From Phenylobacterium sp. (GTDB lineage: Bacteria; Pseudomonadota; Alphaproteobacteria; Caulobacterales; Caulobacteraceae), in the NCBI GenBank assembly GCA_004799545.1, contig SSMU01000030.1, positions 186,001 through 250,000 on the forward strand: a stretch of 64,000 bases of DNA, in the 5' to 3' direction. Positions 47,569-57,041 of the stretch are shown piece after piece (the stretch's first letter is position 1; every line of letters starts with the position of its first letter). The translations under genes and the position numbers were made by a program. The notes below the pieces were generated by a model that was not told the DNA's origin, searched no databases, and saw only the letters and a list, made by a program, of their open reading frames with translations.

Positions 47569-47597
47569 AATATAGAGCGGCGGGAGGGGTTTGTCAG
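47569..47597 (-). promoter_or_regulatory. Promoter of rimP-nusA-ylxR-infB
   Basis: On the minus strand CTGACA (47597-47592), a 17-bp spacer and TATATT (47574-47569) form a near-consensus housekeeping promoter. Transcription would start near 47562, giving an 80-nt leader. Confidence 0.75.
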
Positions 47598-47682
47598 CCC
47601 CAATGAGTCGGCCGCTACTTCCCTGAGGACGACGGATGGTCCACAGAGCGCGCCACTTCTCCCCTGTGTGTGCGAGACCCCC

Positions 47683-48228
47683 ATGGACCTCTCCAAGATC
47701 CCCGTCGGTAAGAACCCGCCCTATGACGTCAACGCCGTGATCGAGATCCCGCAGGGCGGCGAGCCGGTGAAGTATGAGCTCGACAAGGAGAGCGGGGCGA
47801 TCTTCGTCGACCGCTTCCTGCACACGGCGATGTTCTATCCGGGCAACTACGGCTTCATCCCGCACACACTGGCCGACGACGGCGATCCGATGGACATCAT
47901 CGTGGTCGGGCCGACGCCGGTGGTGCCGGGCGCGGTGATCCGATGCCGGCCGGTGGGCGCCCTGATCATGCGCGACGAGGCGGGCGGCGACGAGAAGGTG
48001 CTGGCGGTGCCGGTTGACGCCCTGCACCCGTTCTACACCGGGGTGGACAGTTGGCGTTCGCTGCCGGCCATCCTGACCGAGCAGATCGCCCACTTCTTCA
48101 AGCACTACAAGGACCTGGAGAAGGGCAAGAGCGTCGACATCATCCGCTGGGCCGATCCGGAGGAGGCGGGCGAACTGATCCGCACCTCGATCGAGCGCCA
48201 CCGGGAAAAGACCGCCGGCGCGCTCTAG
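47683..48228 (+). CDS. ppa: Inorganic diphosphatase
   Basis: 181 residues of family I soluble pyrophosphatase: EIPQGGEPVKYELDKESG, FYPGNYGFIPHTLADDGDPMDIIV (split here for the DGDPMD metal-binding core) and FFKHYKDLEKGK. It hydrolyses diphosphate, pulling nucleotide-polymerising reactions forward. The ATG at 47683 starts MDLSKIPVGKNPP, conserved in relatives. Divergent from rimP. Confidence 0.96.
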   Translation: MDLSKIPVGKNPPYDVNAVIEIPQGGEPVKYELDKESGAIFVDRFLHTAMFYPGNYGFIPHTLADDGDPMDIIVVGPTPVVPGAVIRCRPVGALIMRDEAGGDEKVLAVPVDALHPFYTGVDSWRSLPAILTEQIAHFFKHYKDLEKGKSVDIIRWADPEEAGELIRTSIERHREKTAGAL

Positions 48229-48245
48229 GGCGAGGCCGCCGCCCC

Positions 48246-49208
48246 GTGGCCCGCATCATCTACCTGGCGTTCCCGAGCGGCGCTGTGCAGGGCGGGCAGA
48301 AGATGCTGTTCCGCCATGTTGAGACCCTGCGGGCTCTGGGCTTCGACGCGGTGTGCCTGCTGGGCGCGAAGAGCCAGCCGCCGACCTGGTTCGAACACGC
48401 GGCGCCCGTCGTGCAGGGTGAGTTCCCGATCGAGGCGGACGACATCCTGGCGGTCCCGGACGACGCGCCGCAGATGCTGGCGCAGGTCGCCCCGATCCGG
48501 GCGCGCACGGTCGTGATCAGCCAGAACCCCTACCTGTTCACCGCCCTGTCGCTGCAGGCCATGGCGCGGTTTCCGGCCGATCGCCTGCCGCCGTTCATCG
48601 TCATGGCGCCCGGTCAGGCGGCGCTGCTCGGCCGGCTCTATCCGCAGGCGCAGGTCGAGCGGGTCCCGTGCTTCGCCGATGAGCGGCTGTTCGCACCGGG
48701 CGCGAAAACGCCGGCGGTCGCCTATGCGCCGCGCAAGCGACCGGTGGAGGCCGCGTCGATCCAAGGCTTGTTCGGCGCCTTGCATCCCCGGCACGCGTCC
48801 CTCGACTGGCGCGGCCTGGAGGAAGCCACCGAGACCGAGGTCGTGGCCACGCTCGGCGCCGCCAGCCTGTTCCTAAGCCTGAGCCGGCTGGAGTCGGTCG
48901 GCTTGACCACCCTGGAGTCCATGGCCAGCGGCTGCGTCTGCGCCGGCTTCAATGGCGTGGGCGGCTGGGAATACGCCACGCCGGAGAACGGCTTCTGGGC
49001 CCCGGACGAGGATTGCGAGGCCGCGGCGGACGCCCTCGCGCAGGCGGCGGACCTGGTCGAAACCGGCGGCGCGCCGTTGAAGGCGATGGTCGAGGCGGGC
49101 CGGGAGACCGCGGCGCGCTGGTCCTACGCCGCCTTCCGCGAGGCCCTGGAGGCGACCTGGATGAAGCTCGCGCCGGAGGCCCGGCTGCGCAACGGACCGC
49201 TGGACTAG
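48246..49208 (+). CDS. Glycosyltransferase (GT-B, GT4-like)
   Basis: 320 residues. The N-terminal half opens IIYLAFPSGAVQGGQKMLFRHVETL, a GT-B start with a glycine loop. The C-terminal half has SRLESVGLTTLESMASGCV with the paired glutamates E216 and E224 (E-x7-E) of retaining GT4 enzymes, and then GGWEYATPENGFW. The protein is shorter than the usual 360-400 residues because the second domain is compact. GTG start 17 bp after ppa. The sugar and acceptor are unknown. Confidence 0.72.
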   Translation: MARIIYLAFPSGAVQGGQKMLFRHVETLRALGFDAVCLLGAKSQPPTWFEHAAPVVQGEFPIEADDILAVPDDAPQMLAQVAPIRARTVVISQNPYLFTALSLQAMARFPADRLPPFIVMAPGQAALLGRLYPQAQVERVPCFADERLFAPGAKTPAVAYAPRKRPVEAASIQGLFGALHPRHASLDWRGLEEATETEVVATLGAASLFLSLSRLESVGLTTLESMASGCVCAGFNGVGGWEYATPENGFWAPDEDCEAAADALAQAADLVETGGAPLKAMVEAGRETAARWSYAAFREALEATWMKLAPEARLRNGPLD

Positions 49209-49256
49209 AGCGCAGTGAGCGAAAGTGGATTCCACCTTCGCGCCCGCAATGCGCTC
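49208..49256. repeat. Composite inverted repeat between convergent genes
   Basis: Outer arms GAGCGCA (49208-49214) and TGCGCTC (49250-49256) enclose GCGAA/TTCGC and GTGGA/TCCAC arms around 49230. It fills the gap between the glycosyltransferase and trmB stops and looks like a dispersed palindromic element or a bidirectional terminator. Confidence 0.55.
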
Positions 49257-49263
49257 CAACTCT

Positions 49264-49935
49264 CTAGACGCGCACGAAGTCCAGGAACACCGGCGCGCAG
49301 TCGCCCAGCCGCTTTTCCTCGTAGCGCGTGGTGACGTGGTCGGCCGGCGGGTTGCGCCAGTCGGCGGCGGCCGTCGCGGCCCAGCGGAAGGCCGGATTGC
49401 CGACGATATGCTCCAGCGCCCAGTCTACGTAGTCGGCCCAGTCGCTGGCGAAGCGCAGCCGTCCGCCGGGCGCCAGCACGCGGGCCAGCTCGGCCACCGT
49501 CTCAGGCCCGATCAGCCGGCGCTTGTGATGCCGCGTCTTCGGCCAGGGGTCGGGGAACAGGACGAACACCCGTTCGACGCTGCCGTCCGGCAGGCGGGCC
49601 AGGAGCTCGCGGGCGTCGCCGTCTTGCAGGCGCACGTTGGCCAGGGCCTGTTCGTCGATGTGGCGCAGCGCGCTGGCGACCCCGTTCTGGAACGGCTCGG
49701 CGCCGAGGATCAGGGTGTCCGGATGACGCCCGGCCTGAGCCGCCATGTGCTCGCCGCCCCCGAAGCCGATCTCCAGCCAGACGGCGCGGGCTTCGGGCGC
49801 CAGGGCCTTCGGATCGAACGGCTCTGCGGGCACGCGGATCTTCGGCAGCAGGCTATCCAGCAACGCCGCCTGCCGCGGCTTGATCGGCCGCGCCTTGATC
49901 CGGCCGTAGGTGCGCAGGGGTCGGTGATCCGACAT
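49264..49935 (-). CDS. trmB: tRNA (guanine(46)-N7)-methyltransferase
   Basis: 223 residues. The SAM-binding loop is EIGFGGGEHMAAQA and the TrmB signature VLFPDPWPKTRHHKRRL is complete, with the Asp that binds tRNA. It methylates G46 in the variable loop of tRNAs. Located 36 bp after metK in the same direction, so it may use the SAM-synthase promoter. Confidence 0.95.
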   Translation of the reverse strand: MSDHRPLRTYGRIKARPIKPRQAALLDSLLPKIRVPAEPFDPKALAPEARAVWLEIGFGGGEHMAAQAGRHPDTLILGAEPFQNGVASALRHIDEQALANVRLQDGDARELLARLPDGSVERVFVLFPDPWPKTRHHKRRLIGPETVAELARVLAPGGRLRFASDWADYVDWALEHIVGNPAFRWAATAAADWRNPPADHVTTRYEEKRLGDCAPVFLDFVRV

Positions 49936-49971
49936 CGCGAGCCGACTACCACACCGCGGTGTTTGCGAGCG

Positions 49972-51192
49972 CTACGCCAGCGACCGCAGCTGGTCGACCA
50001 GGTCGGTGCGTTCCCAGGAGAAGCCGCCTTCGTTGTCCGGGCGGCGGCCGAAGTGGCCGTAGGCCGCTGTGCGGGCGTAGATCGGGCGGTTGAGGCCCAG
50101 GTGCTCGCGGATCGCGCGCGGGGTCGCGCCGCCGATCATTTCCGGCAGGGCCAGTTCCAGCTTGGTGGCGTCCACCTCGCCGGTGCCGTGCAGGTCGACG
50201 TAGAAGCTCAGCGGCTGGGCGACGCCGATCGCATAGCTGATCTGGATGGTGCACTTCCGCGCCAGGCCCGCAGCGACCACGTTCTTGGCCAGGTACCGAC
50301 AGGCATAGGCCGCCGAACGGTCGACCTTGGTGGGGTCCTTGCCGGAGAAGGCGCCGCCGCCGTGCGGGGCCGCGCCGCCGTAGGTGTCGACGATGATCTT
50401 GCGGCCGGTGAGGCCGGCGTCGCCGTCCGGCCCGCCGATCTCGAAGCGGCCGGTGGGGTTGACGTGCCACTTGGTCTTCTTGGTGACCAGGCCGTCGGGG
50501 AAGATGCTCTCGACGTAGGGCCGGATCAGGGCCTCGATGCGCTTCGGCGTCGCCGAATGCAGGCCGATGCGCTTCTTGTGCTGGGTCGAGACGACGATCT
50601 GCAGCACCTCGACCGGGCGGCCGTCCTCGTAGCGCAGGGTGACCTGGCTCTTGGCGTCCGGTTCCAGCGCGCTGCACTCGCCCGAATGGCGGACCTCGGC
50701 CATCCTGCGCAAGATGTTGTGCGAGAACTGCAGGGTCGCCGGCATCATCTCCGGCGTCTCGTCGCAGGCGTAGCCGAACATGATGCCCTGGTCGCCGGCG
50801 CCTTCGTCCTTCTTGTCCGAGGCGTCGACGCCCTGGGCGATGTGGGCCGATTGCGGGTGAAGGTAACAAGCGTAGCGGGCCTTGGCCCAGTGGAAGCCCT
50901 TCTGCTCGTAGCCGATGTCCTTGATCGCCTGGCGGACCTTCGGCTCCAGGCTCCTCACGATGTCCTTGGTGAGCGCCTTGTTCTCGGCCTTGGAGCCGCC
51001 CGGCCGTCCGGCGCGGACTTCGCCCGCCAGGACGATGCGATTGGTGGTCACCAGGGTCTCGCAGGCGACGCGCGCCTCCGGCTCGACGCTCAGGAAGGCG
51101 TCGACCACGGTGTCCGAGATCCGGTCGGCGACCTTGTCGGGGTGACCCTCGGAGACGCTCTCGGAGGTGAAGATGTAGTTGGAACGGCTCAA
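49972..51192 (-). CDS. metK: S-adenosylmethionine synthetase
   Basis: 406 residues. Conserved blocks include [35 protein letters not shown], and [19 protein letters not shown] with the P-loop lysine. It joins methionine and ATP to form SAM. The TTG at 51190-51192 begins LSRSNYIF and has GGAG 8 bases upstream; longer frames reach 51255 without a ribosome-binding site. The 117-bp leader has a palindrome and a repeated half-site. Confidence 0.96.
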   Translation of the reverse strand: MSRSNYIFTSESVSEGHPDKVADRISDTVVDAFLSVEPEARVACETLVTTNRIVLAGEVRAGRPGGSKAENKALTKDIVRSLEPKVRQAIKDIGYEQKGFHWAKARYACYLHPQSAHIAQGVDASDKKDEGAGDQGIMFGYACDETPEMMPATLQFSHNILRRMAEVRHSGECSALEPDAKSQVTLRYEDGRPVEVLQIVVSTQHKKRIGLHSATPKRIEALIRPYVESIFPDGLVTKKTKWHVNPTGRFEIGGPDGDAGLTGRKIIVDTYGGAAPHGGGAFSGKDPTKVDRSAAYACRYLAKNVVAAGLARKCTIQISYAIGVAQPLSFYVDLHGTGEVDATKLELALPEMIGGATPRAIREHLGLNRPIYARTAAYGHFGRRPDNEGGFSWERTDLVDQLRSLA

Positions 51193-51239
51193 GCGACGTG
51201 CTCCGCGAAATCCTGGCCGCCTGCGCTCCGCGAGCGGCC

Positions 51240-51276
51240 GCCTATAAAGTCGCAAAGCCTATAAAGAAGTCTTTAT
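51240..51276. promoter_or_regulatory. metK operator: palindrome plus repeated half-site
   Basis: ATAAAGA-AG-TCTTTAT (51261-51276) is a perfect palindrome with a 2-bp centre. GCCTATAAAG occurs at 51257-51266 and again at 51240-51249, 17 bp apart. The AT-rich island lies between the XRE gene and metK. Proteobacterial methionine-cycle genes are controlled by SAM/SAH-responsive regulators in several groups; which one acts here is unknown. Confidence 0.62.
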
Positions 51277-51309
51277 GTCCCGCCAAGCGCGGCGGCCGCC
51301 AGCGCGGCC

Positions 51310-51729
51310 TTAAGCCTCGACGGTTTCGACCTCTTCCACGAGTGCCCGGATCAGCTCGACCAGCTTGCGGCGCAGGCGCGGCTGGCTGATGCGCGGGAAG
51401 GCGATCGCCAGCTCCAGGCCGTCCGACGACATCAGGAAGTCCTGCATGCCCTCGCGCGGGACCGGGCCGTCGGCCGCCTCGGCCTCCGCCAGGCCTTCGT
51501 AGAAATAGGTCACCGGCGCGTCGAGCGCCCGGGCCAGCTCCCAGAGCTTCGAGGCGCTCACCCGGTTGGCGGCGCGCTCGTACTTCTGGATCTGCTGGAA
51601 GGTCAGGCCGACGGCGTCGGCCAGTCGCTCCTGGCTGAGCCCCAGTTCCTTGCGCCGCATCCGGATGCGCAGACCCACGTGCCGATCGATCGGGTTGGCC
51701 CCGTTGTCGGCTTCACCAAGCTTGTCCAT
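51310..51729 (-). CDS. XRE family transcriptional regulator
   Basis: 139 residues. The helix-turn-helix (about 18-75) reads VGLRIRMRRKELGLSQERLA and LTFQQIQKYERAANRVSASK, followed by an acidic C-terminal part (EGLAEAEAADG). This matches small HTH regulators of alphaproteobacteria with the QQIQKYERG-type core, several of which affect quorum sensing or adhesion. It is directly upstream of metK in the same direction but separated by metK's own operator. Confidence 0.9.
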   Translation of the reverse strand: MDKLGEADNGANPIDRHVGLRIRMRRKELGLSQERLADAVGLTFQQIQKYERAANRVSASKLWELARALDAPVTYFYEGLAEAEAADGPVPREGMQDFLMSSDGLELAIAFPRISQPRLRRKLVELIRALVEEVETVEA

Positions 51730-51773
51730 GAACTCTCCCTACGGGGGTTCTAAGGCGACGAAGGGGGGCTCTG

Positions 51774-53351
51774 TCAATCGACCATCGGTCGGCGAACGCG
51801 ATCGACCAGGGCGATAAGACCCGAAAGCACCAGCATCAGCAGGAAGAAGGCGTCGCCGTAGCGCGCGTAGGGCGTGGGCGCGAGCGCCGGCGGCAGGCGG
51901 GCGTCGATCACCCCCAGATCGCCCAGGCCCAGCCGGGCGTTCGGCTGGACGCGGCCGAAGGCGTCGATCACCGCCGAGACCCCGGTGGGGGTGGCGCGGA
52001 CGATCGGCAGGCCGGCCTCGATGCCGCGGTAGCTGGCCATGTTGAGGTGTTGCAGCGGCCCGCTGGTGACCCCGAACCAGGCGTCGTTGGAGATGTTGAG
52101 GATCCAGGCCGCGCGAATGCCGGAGCGGCGCGCGCCGTCGCGGGTGAGGCCGGGGAACAGCGCCTCGTAGCAGATCAGGGGCTGCAGCGCGGGCAGTCCG
52201 GCCGGCGTGATCGGCTGCGGCGGTGGCCCGGCGGTGAAGTCGTCGGGCATGTGCACCAGGCTGCGGAAGCCCACCCTGCCGGCGAGCTTGCCGAGCGGCA
52301 TGAACTCGCCGAACGGCACCAGCCGGTACTTGTCGTAGACGGCGGTGACCCGCAGGCCCTCGGCCTCGCGCCGAAAGGCGATCAGGCTGTTGAAGTAGAG
52401 CGGCTGGCCATCCGGCCCGGCCTGGGCGTGGTTGGCGCCCATCAGCAGCGTCTGGCCGGGCTCGACCGTGTCGCGCAGCCGCGCGCCGAACGGCGAGTCC
52501 GGCGCCAGGAGGTCGTCGATCACCGCCGGCAGGGCGCCTTCGGGCCAGACGACGATGTCGGGACGCTCAGGCCCCTTCTGGCGCGTCAGGGTGACGTAGG
52601 TGTCGAACACCTGGGCGAGGTTCTCCGGCCGCCACTTCTCCTTCTGGTCGATGTCGGCCTGGACGACGCGGATCAGCGGCGCGCCCGGCTGCGTGGCCGG
52701 CGTGTGCGCCAGGCGCACGCCGCCATAGAGGTAGAGCAGGCCCAGGAAGCCAAGGATCACCCCGGCGGTCGCCAGCTTCTCGATCCGCCGCATCTTGTCG
52801 AACAGCAGGACGGGGGCCGCGGCCAGGGCCACCGTGTACCAGGTGAGGCCGTAGGCGCCGACCAGCGACGCCGCCTGCGACGGCGCCGAGCCCGCCCGCC
52901 AGGTCTCGCCCGGCAGGTCCCAGGGGAAGCCGGTCAGGAGGTGGCCGCGCACCCATTCGATCAGCGCCAGGCAACCGGCGAACACGAACACCCGCGCCGT
53001 CCCGCGGTGGCCGATCGCCCGGTAGGCGAGGCCCGCCACGCCCCAGAACAGGGCGAATCCCGCCGCCATCAACGGCAGGGCGATGGGCGCCATCCAGCCC
53101 TGGTGCTTGGCGTCGACCATGAACGGCTCGACGATCCACCAGCAGCTGACCGCGAAATAGCCGAGGCCGGCCAGCCAGCCGCGGAAGAAGGCGCTGCGCC
53201 ACGGCCGCTCCCCCTCGGTGTCCAGCAGGCCGAGCAGCAGGGCGTAGCCCAGCAGGCCCGGCAGCACGCCGAACGGCGGATGGGCGAGCGCGGCCGCGAG
53301 GCCGGCGCAGAGCGCCCAGAGCCGGATGGCCCAGGGAGACGATCGGGTCAT
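51774..53351 (-). CDS. lnt: Apolipoprotein N-acyltransferase
   Basis: 525 residues: seven to eight membrane helices in the first 215 residues, then the periplasmic nitrilase domain. Catalytic residues are seen in WPEGALPAVI (Glu), YDKYRLVPFGEF (Lys) and PLICYEALFPG (Cys), and the final helix ends the protein. It adds the third acyl chain to lipoproteins in the inner membrane. It lies 11 bp after the CBS-domain gene. Confidence 0.95.
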   Translation of the reverse strand: MTRSSPWAIRLWALCAGLAAALAHPPFGVLPGLLGYALLLGLLDTEGERPWRSAFFRGWLAGLGYFAVSCWWIVEPFMVDAKHQGWMAPIALPLMAAGFALFWGVAGLAYRAIGHRGTARVFVFAGCLALIEWVRGHLLTGFPWDLPGETWRAGSAPSQAASLVGAYGLTWYTVALAAAPVLLFDKMRRIEKLATAGVILGFLGLLYLYGGVRLAHTPATQPGAPLIRVVQADIDQKEKWRPENLAQVFDTYVTLTRQKGPERPDIVVWPEGALPAVIDDLLAPDSPFGARLRDTVEPGQTLLMGANHAQAGPDGQPLYFNSLIAFRREAEGLRVTAVYDKYRLVPFGEFMPLGKLAGRVGFRSLVHMPDDFTAGPPPQPITPAGLPALQPLICYEALFPGLTRDGARRSGIRAAWILNISNDAWFGVTSGPLQHLNMASYRGIEAGLPIVRATPTGVSAVIDAFGRVQPNARLGLGDLGVIDARLPPALAPTPYARYGDAFFLLMLVLSGLIALVDRVRRPMVD

Positions 53352-53362
53352 TGGGGACGGGC

Positions 53363-54265
53363 TCAGGTCTCGGCCGCCTGGGTCGCGCCGGTGCGGCGGA
53401 TCCGCACCCGCTTCACCCGTCGAGGATCGGCCGACAGCACCTCGATCAGGAAGCCGCCGGGGTGGGGGATGGTCTCGCGCCGCTGCGGCACCCGGCCGGC
53501 CAGCGCATTGACCAGGCCGGCGACGGTGTCGATCTCCTCGTCGAGGTCCGGCGGCGCCAGGTCGACGCCCGGGCCCATGGCGGCCTCCAGCTCCTCCAGC
53601 GGCGTGCGGCCATCGGCGACCCAGCCGCCGCCCTCGTCGTTGGTGGAGATCGGGGCCACGCCGTCGTCATCGTCGTCGTCGTGCTCGTCGGCGATCTCGC
53701 CGACCAGCTTCTCCAGCAGGTCCTCGAGGGTCACCAGGCCGTCGGTGCCGCCGAACTCGTCGATCACCAGGGCCATGTGGGTGCGGTGGCTGCGCATCAG
53801 GGCCAGGAGGTCGGCGGCCGGCATGGCGCCGGGCACATAGAGCACCTCGCGCACCAGGTGGCGGCGGCCCTGCAGCACCTTGTCGTCCGGCTTCGGCCGG
53901 CGCGGTGGCTTCTGGGCCAAGAGCTTGAAGACATCCTTGACGTGGACCACGCCTACCGGCTCGTCGAGGGTCTCCCTGTAGACCGGCATCCGGCTGTGCT
54001 CGGCGTCGACGAACCGGTCGACCAGCTCGGCGAAGCTGCAGGCCCGCGAGATGGCCACGATGTCGGCGCGCGGCTTCATCACATCGTCGACGTTGAGGTC
54101 GTCGAAGGCCCGGGCCTGGCTGACCAACTCGTCGGCCGCCTCGGAGGGCGCGGCCGGCGTCGTCGCCTGCGCCTCGGGCTCGCGCCGGCGCCAACGCTCG
54201 AAGAAGCCGATCACGCCCCGTCGTCGGGGGTGGTCGGCGGGACTGTCGGGCGCGGTCTCAGCCAT
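53363..54265 (-). CDS. CBS-domain hemolysin/CorC family protein
   Basis: 300 residues: two CBS domains (VDDVMKPRADIVAI about 60-120; VPGAMPAADLLALMRSHRTHMALV about 135-195) and the C-terminal CorC/HlyC transporter-associated domain (residues 215-295). An acidic run EHDDDDDDG lies between them. There is no membrane part, as in CorC. Members assist magnesium or cobalt export. ATG at 54265 overlaps ybeY by 8 bp. Confidence 0.9.
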   Translation of the reverse strand: MAETAPDSPADHPRRRGVIGFFERWRRREPEAQATTPAAPSEAADELVSQARAFDDLNVDDVMKPRADIVAISRACSFAELVDRFVDAEHSRMPVYRETLDEPVGVVHVKDVFKLLAQKPPRRPKPDDKVLQGRRHLVREVLYVPGAMPAADLLALMRSHRTHMALVIDEFGGTDGLVTLEDLLEKLVGEIADEHDDDDDDGVAPISTNDEGGGWVADGRTPLEELEAAMGPGVDLAPPDLDEEIDTVAGLVNALAGRVPQRRETIPHPGGFLIEVLSADPRRVKRVRIRRTGATQAAET

Positions 54266-54719
54266 GGTCTCCCTCGCCGGCGGCGTAGGGATCGGGAACG
54301 CCCAGGCTCGCCAGCACGACGCGCTCGAGGCCCTCCATCTCGTGGGCCTCCTCATCGGTCATGTGGTCGTATCCTAGAAGGTGCAGCACCCCATGCGCCA
54401 CCAGATGCTGCAGATGGGCGGCCAGCGGCTTGCCCTGCTGGGCGGCCTCGCGGGCGCAGGTTGCGTAGGCGAGGGCCACGTCGCCCAGGTGGCGCTCGGG
54501 GTTCGGCGTGGTCGGGAAGGACAGCACATTGGTCGGCTTGTCCTGCTGGCGGAAGCGCAGGTTGAGGTCCTGCACCGTGGCGTCGTCGGTGAGCAGGACC
54601 GTGGCCCCGCCCGGCTGCCGCTCGTGCTTCAGCACCGCGTCGGCGGCGGCGCGCGCCAGCCGCTCGGCCTGCGGCTCGGCCGTGGTCCAGGCGGGATCCT
54701 CGATCTCGACGTCGATCAA
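54258..54719 (-). CDS. ybeY: Endoribonuclease YbeY (rRNA maturation)
   Basis: 153 residues with the signature HGVLHLLGYDH holding the three zinc-binding His, preceded by TNVLSFP and LGDVALAY. It matures 16S rRNA ends and takes part in ribosome quality control. The TTG start overlaps the PhoH stop; a longer frame in this register runs antisense-like through phoH. Confidence 0.93.
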   Translation of the reverse strand: MIDVEIEDPAWTTAEPQAERLARAAADAVLKHERQPGGATVLLTDDATVQDLNLRFRQQDKPTNVLSFPTTPNPERHLGDVALAYATCAREAAQQGKPLAAHLQHLVAHGVLHLLGYDHMTDEEAHEMEGLERVVLASLGVPDPYAAGEGDHG

Positions 54720-55669
54720 AAGCTGCGCCCGCGCTTGGCCGCGTCGGCGTCGTAGGCGCGGACGATCCGCTCCACCAGCGGGTGGCGGACCACGTCCTCG
54801 GCCGAGAAGCGGACGATGCCGATGCCCTTGACCCCGTCCAGCAGGCCCACCGCATGGGCCAGGCCGCTGTCGGCCGGATTGTTCAGGTCGATCTGGGTCG
54901 GGTCGCCGGTCACCACCATGCGCGCGCCTTCGCCCAGCCGGGTCAGCACCATCTTCATCTGCAGGCGGGTGGCGTTCTGCGCCTCGTCGACGATGACGAA
55001 GGCGTGGGAGAGGGTGCGGCCGCGCAGGAAGGCGATCGGGGCCACCTCGATCTCGCCCTTCTCGCGCCGGCGCCGCAGCTGCTCGGCGCCCAGGATGTCG
55101 GTCAGCGCCTCCCAGACCGGCGCCATGTAGGGATCGACCTTCTCGGTCAGGTCGCCCGGTAGGAAGCCGAGCCGCTCTCCGGCCTCGACCGCCGGGCGCG
55201 AGACGATCAGCCGATCGACCTCGCCGCGCAGCAGCAGGCCCGCGCCATGCGCCACGGCCAGGAAGGTCTTGCCGGTGCCGGCCGGCCCCAGGCCGAACAC
55301 CAGTTCGCACTTGGCCAGGGCGTCCAGATAGGTCGCCTGCATCGCCGTCTTCGGGGCCACCTGACCGCGGCGGCCGACCGGCAGGGCGCCCGACGCGCCG
55401 CCGCCGCCCGATTTCGCCTGGCCGATGGCGACGCGGATGTCGGCCTCGCCGATCTCCAGGCCCTGGTCGGCGCGCTCGGCGATCGCCTTCACGGCGGTCT
55501 TGGCCCAACCGCGGCTCTTGGCGTCGCCCTGCACCGAGACCCCGCCGCCGGGGGTCTCCAGCAGCACGCCGAAGGCGTCCTCGATCAGGGCGGCATGGCG
55601 CGAATTGGCCCCGGCCACGGCGCGAACGGCGGCGTCGGACAGGTGGATGAACTCGGGCGCCCGGCTCAC
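54716..55669 (-). CDS. phoH: PhoH family ATPase
   Basis: 317 residues. Walker [14 protein letters not shown] (about 132-144), [20 protein letters not shown] and Walker [13 protein letters not shown] are all present, with the N-terminal extension typical of YbeZ-type PhoH. These proteins are phosphate-starvation-linked ATPases or helicases that partner YbeY. GTG start overlaps the miaB stop (GTGA). Confidence 0.93.
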   Translation of the reverse strand: MSRAPEFIHLSDAAVRAVAGANSRHAALIEDAFGVLLETPGGGVSVQGDAKSRGWAKTAVKAIAERADQGLEIGEADIRVAIGQAKSGGGGASGALPVGRRGQVAPKTAMQATYLDALAKCELVFGLGPAGTGKTFLAVAHGAGLLLRGEVDRLIVSRPAVEAGERLGFLPGDLTEKVDPYMAPVWEALTDILGAEQLRRRREKGEIEVAPIAFLRGRTLSHAFVIVDEAQNATRLQMKMVLTRLGEGARMVVTGDPTQIDLNNPADSGLAHAVGLLDGVKGIGIVRFSAEDVVRHPLVERIVRAYDADAAKRGRSF

Positions 55670-57006
55670 GCGGTCTCCAGTTCCAGCATCCCGGCCAGGC
55701 TGTTCTTGGCGGCGCCGTCGATGCGCACCGGAACGATCTGGCCGATCAGCCGATCCGGCGCGTTGGCGTGCACCCCCTGCAGATAGGGGCTGCGGCCGAT
55801 CAGCTGGCCCGGATTGCGGCCCACACGCTCGAACAGCACGTCCAGCGTCCGGCCGACCTGGCGCGCGTTGAACGCGCGCTGCTGGTCGTCGAGCAGGGTC
55901 TGCAGCCTTTGCAGGCGCTCGCCCTTGACGGCCTCGGCGACCTGGCCGGGCATGGCGGCGGCCGGCGTGCCGGGCCGGCGCGAATATTTGAACGAGAAGG
56001 CGCTGGCGTAGCCGACCTCGCGGACTAGCTGCATCGTCGCTTCGAAGTCGGCGTCGCGCTCGCCGGGGAAGCCCACGATGAAGTCGCCGGAGATGGCGAT
56101 GTCGGGCCGCGCGGCGCGCACCCGCTCGATCAGCCGCAGGTAGCTCTGCGCCGTATGCGCCCGGTTCATGGCCTTCAGGATCCGGTCGGAGCCCGACTGC
56201 ACCGGCAGCTGCAGGTAAGGCATCAACTCCGCAACCTCGGCGTGGGCGGCGATCAGCGCCGCGTCCATGTCGCGCGGATGGCTGGTGGTGTAGCGGATGC
56301 GGTCGAGGCCGGGGATCTTCGCCAGCCGCCGGACCAGGGCCGCCAGGCCGCCGACTCCATCGTAGGCGTTGACGTTCTGACCCAGCAGGGTGACCTCGCG
56401 GACCCCTTTTTCGGCCAGGCTGCGGGCCTCCGCCTCGATGTCTCCGGCCGGCCGCGACCACTCGGCGCCGCGGGTATAGGGCACCACGCAGAAGCTGCAG
56501 AACTTGTCGCAACCCTCCTGCACGGTGAGGAAGGCGGTGACTCCGGTCGGCCGTCGCTCAGGCGTCAGCGCGTCGAATTTCTCATCCGGGGCGAAGTCGG
56601 CCGCCAGCCGCTCGCCACGGGCCCGGTGGCTGCGGGCGATCAGCTCGGGGATCTGGTGATAGGCCTGCGGCCCGACCACCAGGTCCACCGCTGGCTGGCG
56701 GCGCATGATCTCCGCGCCCTCGGCCTGGGCGACGCAGCCGGCGACCGCGATGGTCATCCGCCCGCCCGCCTCGGCGCGCGCCTCCTTCAGCTCGCGGATC
56801 TTGCCGAGCTCGGAATAGACCTTCTCGGTGGCCCGCTCGCGGATGTGGCAGGTGTTGAGCACCACCAGGTCCGCCCCGGCCGCATCGTCGGTCATCCCAT
56901 AGCCCAGGGGCGCCAGCACATCGGCCATGCGCTCGCTGTCGTAGACGTTCATCTGACAGCCGTAGGTCTTGATGTAGAGGCGCTTCTTCGGCGCGGGCTC
57001 GGACAT
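55666..57006 (-). CDS. miaB: tRNA-2-methylthio-N6-dimethylallyladenosine synthase
   Basis: 446 residues: N-terminal domain with cysteines in [13 protein letters not shown] and NTCHIRERA and a third in AGCVAQAEG for one Fe-S cluster; radical-SAM motif [12 protein letters not shown] domain at the end. It adds the methylthio group to A37 of some tRNAs. Transcribed toward phoH-ybeY, the arrangement seen in Caulobacter. Confidence 0.96.
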   Translation of the reverse strand: MSEPAPKKRLYIKTYGCQMNVYDSERMADVLAPLGYGMTDDAAGADLVVLNTCHIRERATEKVYSELGKIRELKEARAEAGGRMTIAVAGCVAQAEGAEIMRRQPAVDLVVGPQAYHQIPELIARSHRARGERLAADFAPDEKFDALTPERRPTGVTAFLTVQEGCDKFCSFCVVPYTRGAEWSRPAGDIEAEARSLAEKGVREVTLLGQNVNAYDGVGGLAALVRRLAKIPGLDRIRYTTSHPRDMDAALIAAHAEVAELMPYLQLPVQSGSDRILKAMNRAHTAQSYLRLIERVRAARPDIAISGDFIVGFPGERDADFEATMQLVREVGYASAFSFKYSRRPGTPAAAMPGQVAEAVKGERLQRLQTLLDDQQRAFNARQVGRTLDVLFERVGRNPGQLIGRSPYLQGVHANAPDRLIGQIVPVRIDGAAKNSLAGMLELETA

Positions 57007-57041
57007 GGCGGGGCTTATGGGACGGCGGGGCGGCTGAGGCT

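Noticed and set aside
47529..47682. tRNA or small gene upstream of rimP, as with metY in E. coli
   Set aside because: No cloverleaf or T-loop sequence can be found; the terminator lies within the operon's own leader.
51193..51309. SAM riboswitch before metK
   Set aside because: No multi-stem fold or conserved riboswitch core is visible; the AT-rich palindrome looks like a protein operator.
54258..55508. 416-codon frame extending ybeY upstream through phoH
   Set aside because: The upstream part is an out-of-frame shadow of PhoH; only the last 153 codons match YbeY and begin at a TTG overlapping the phoH stop.
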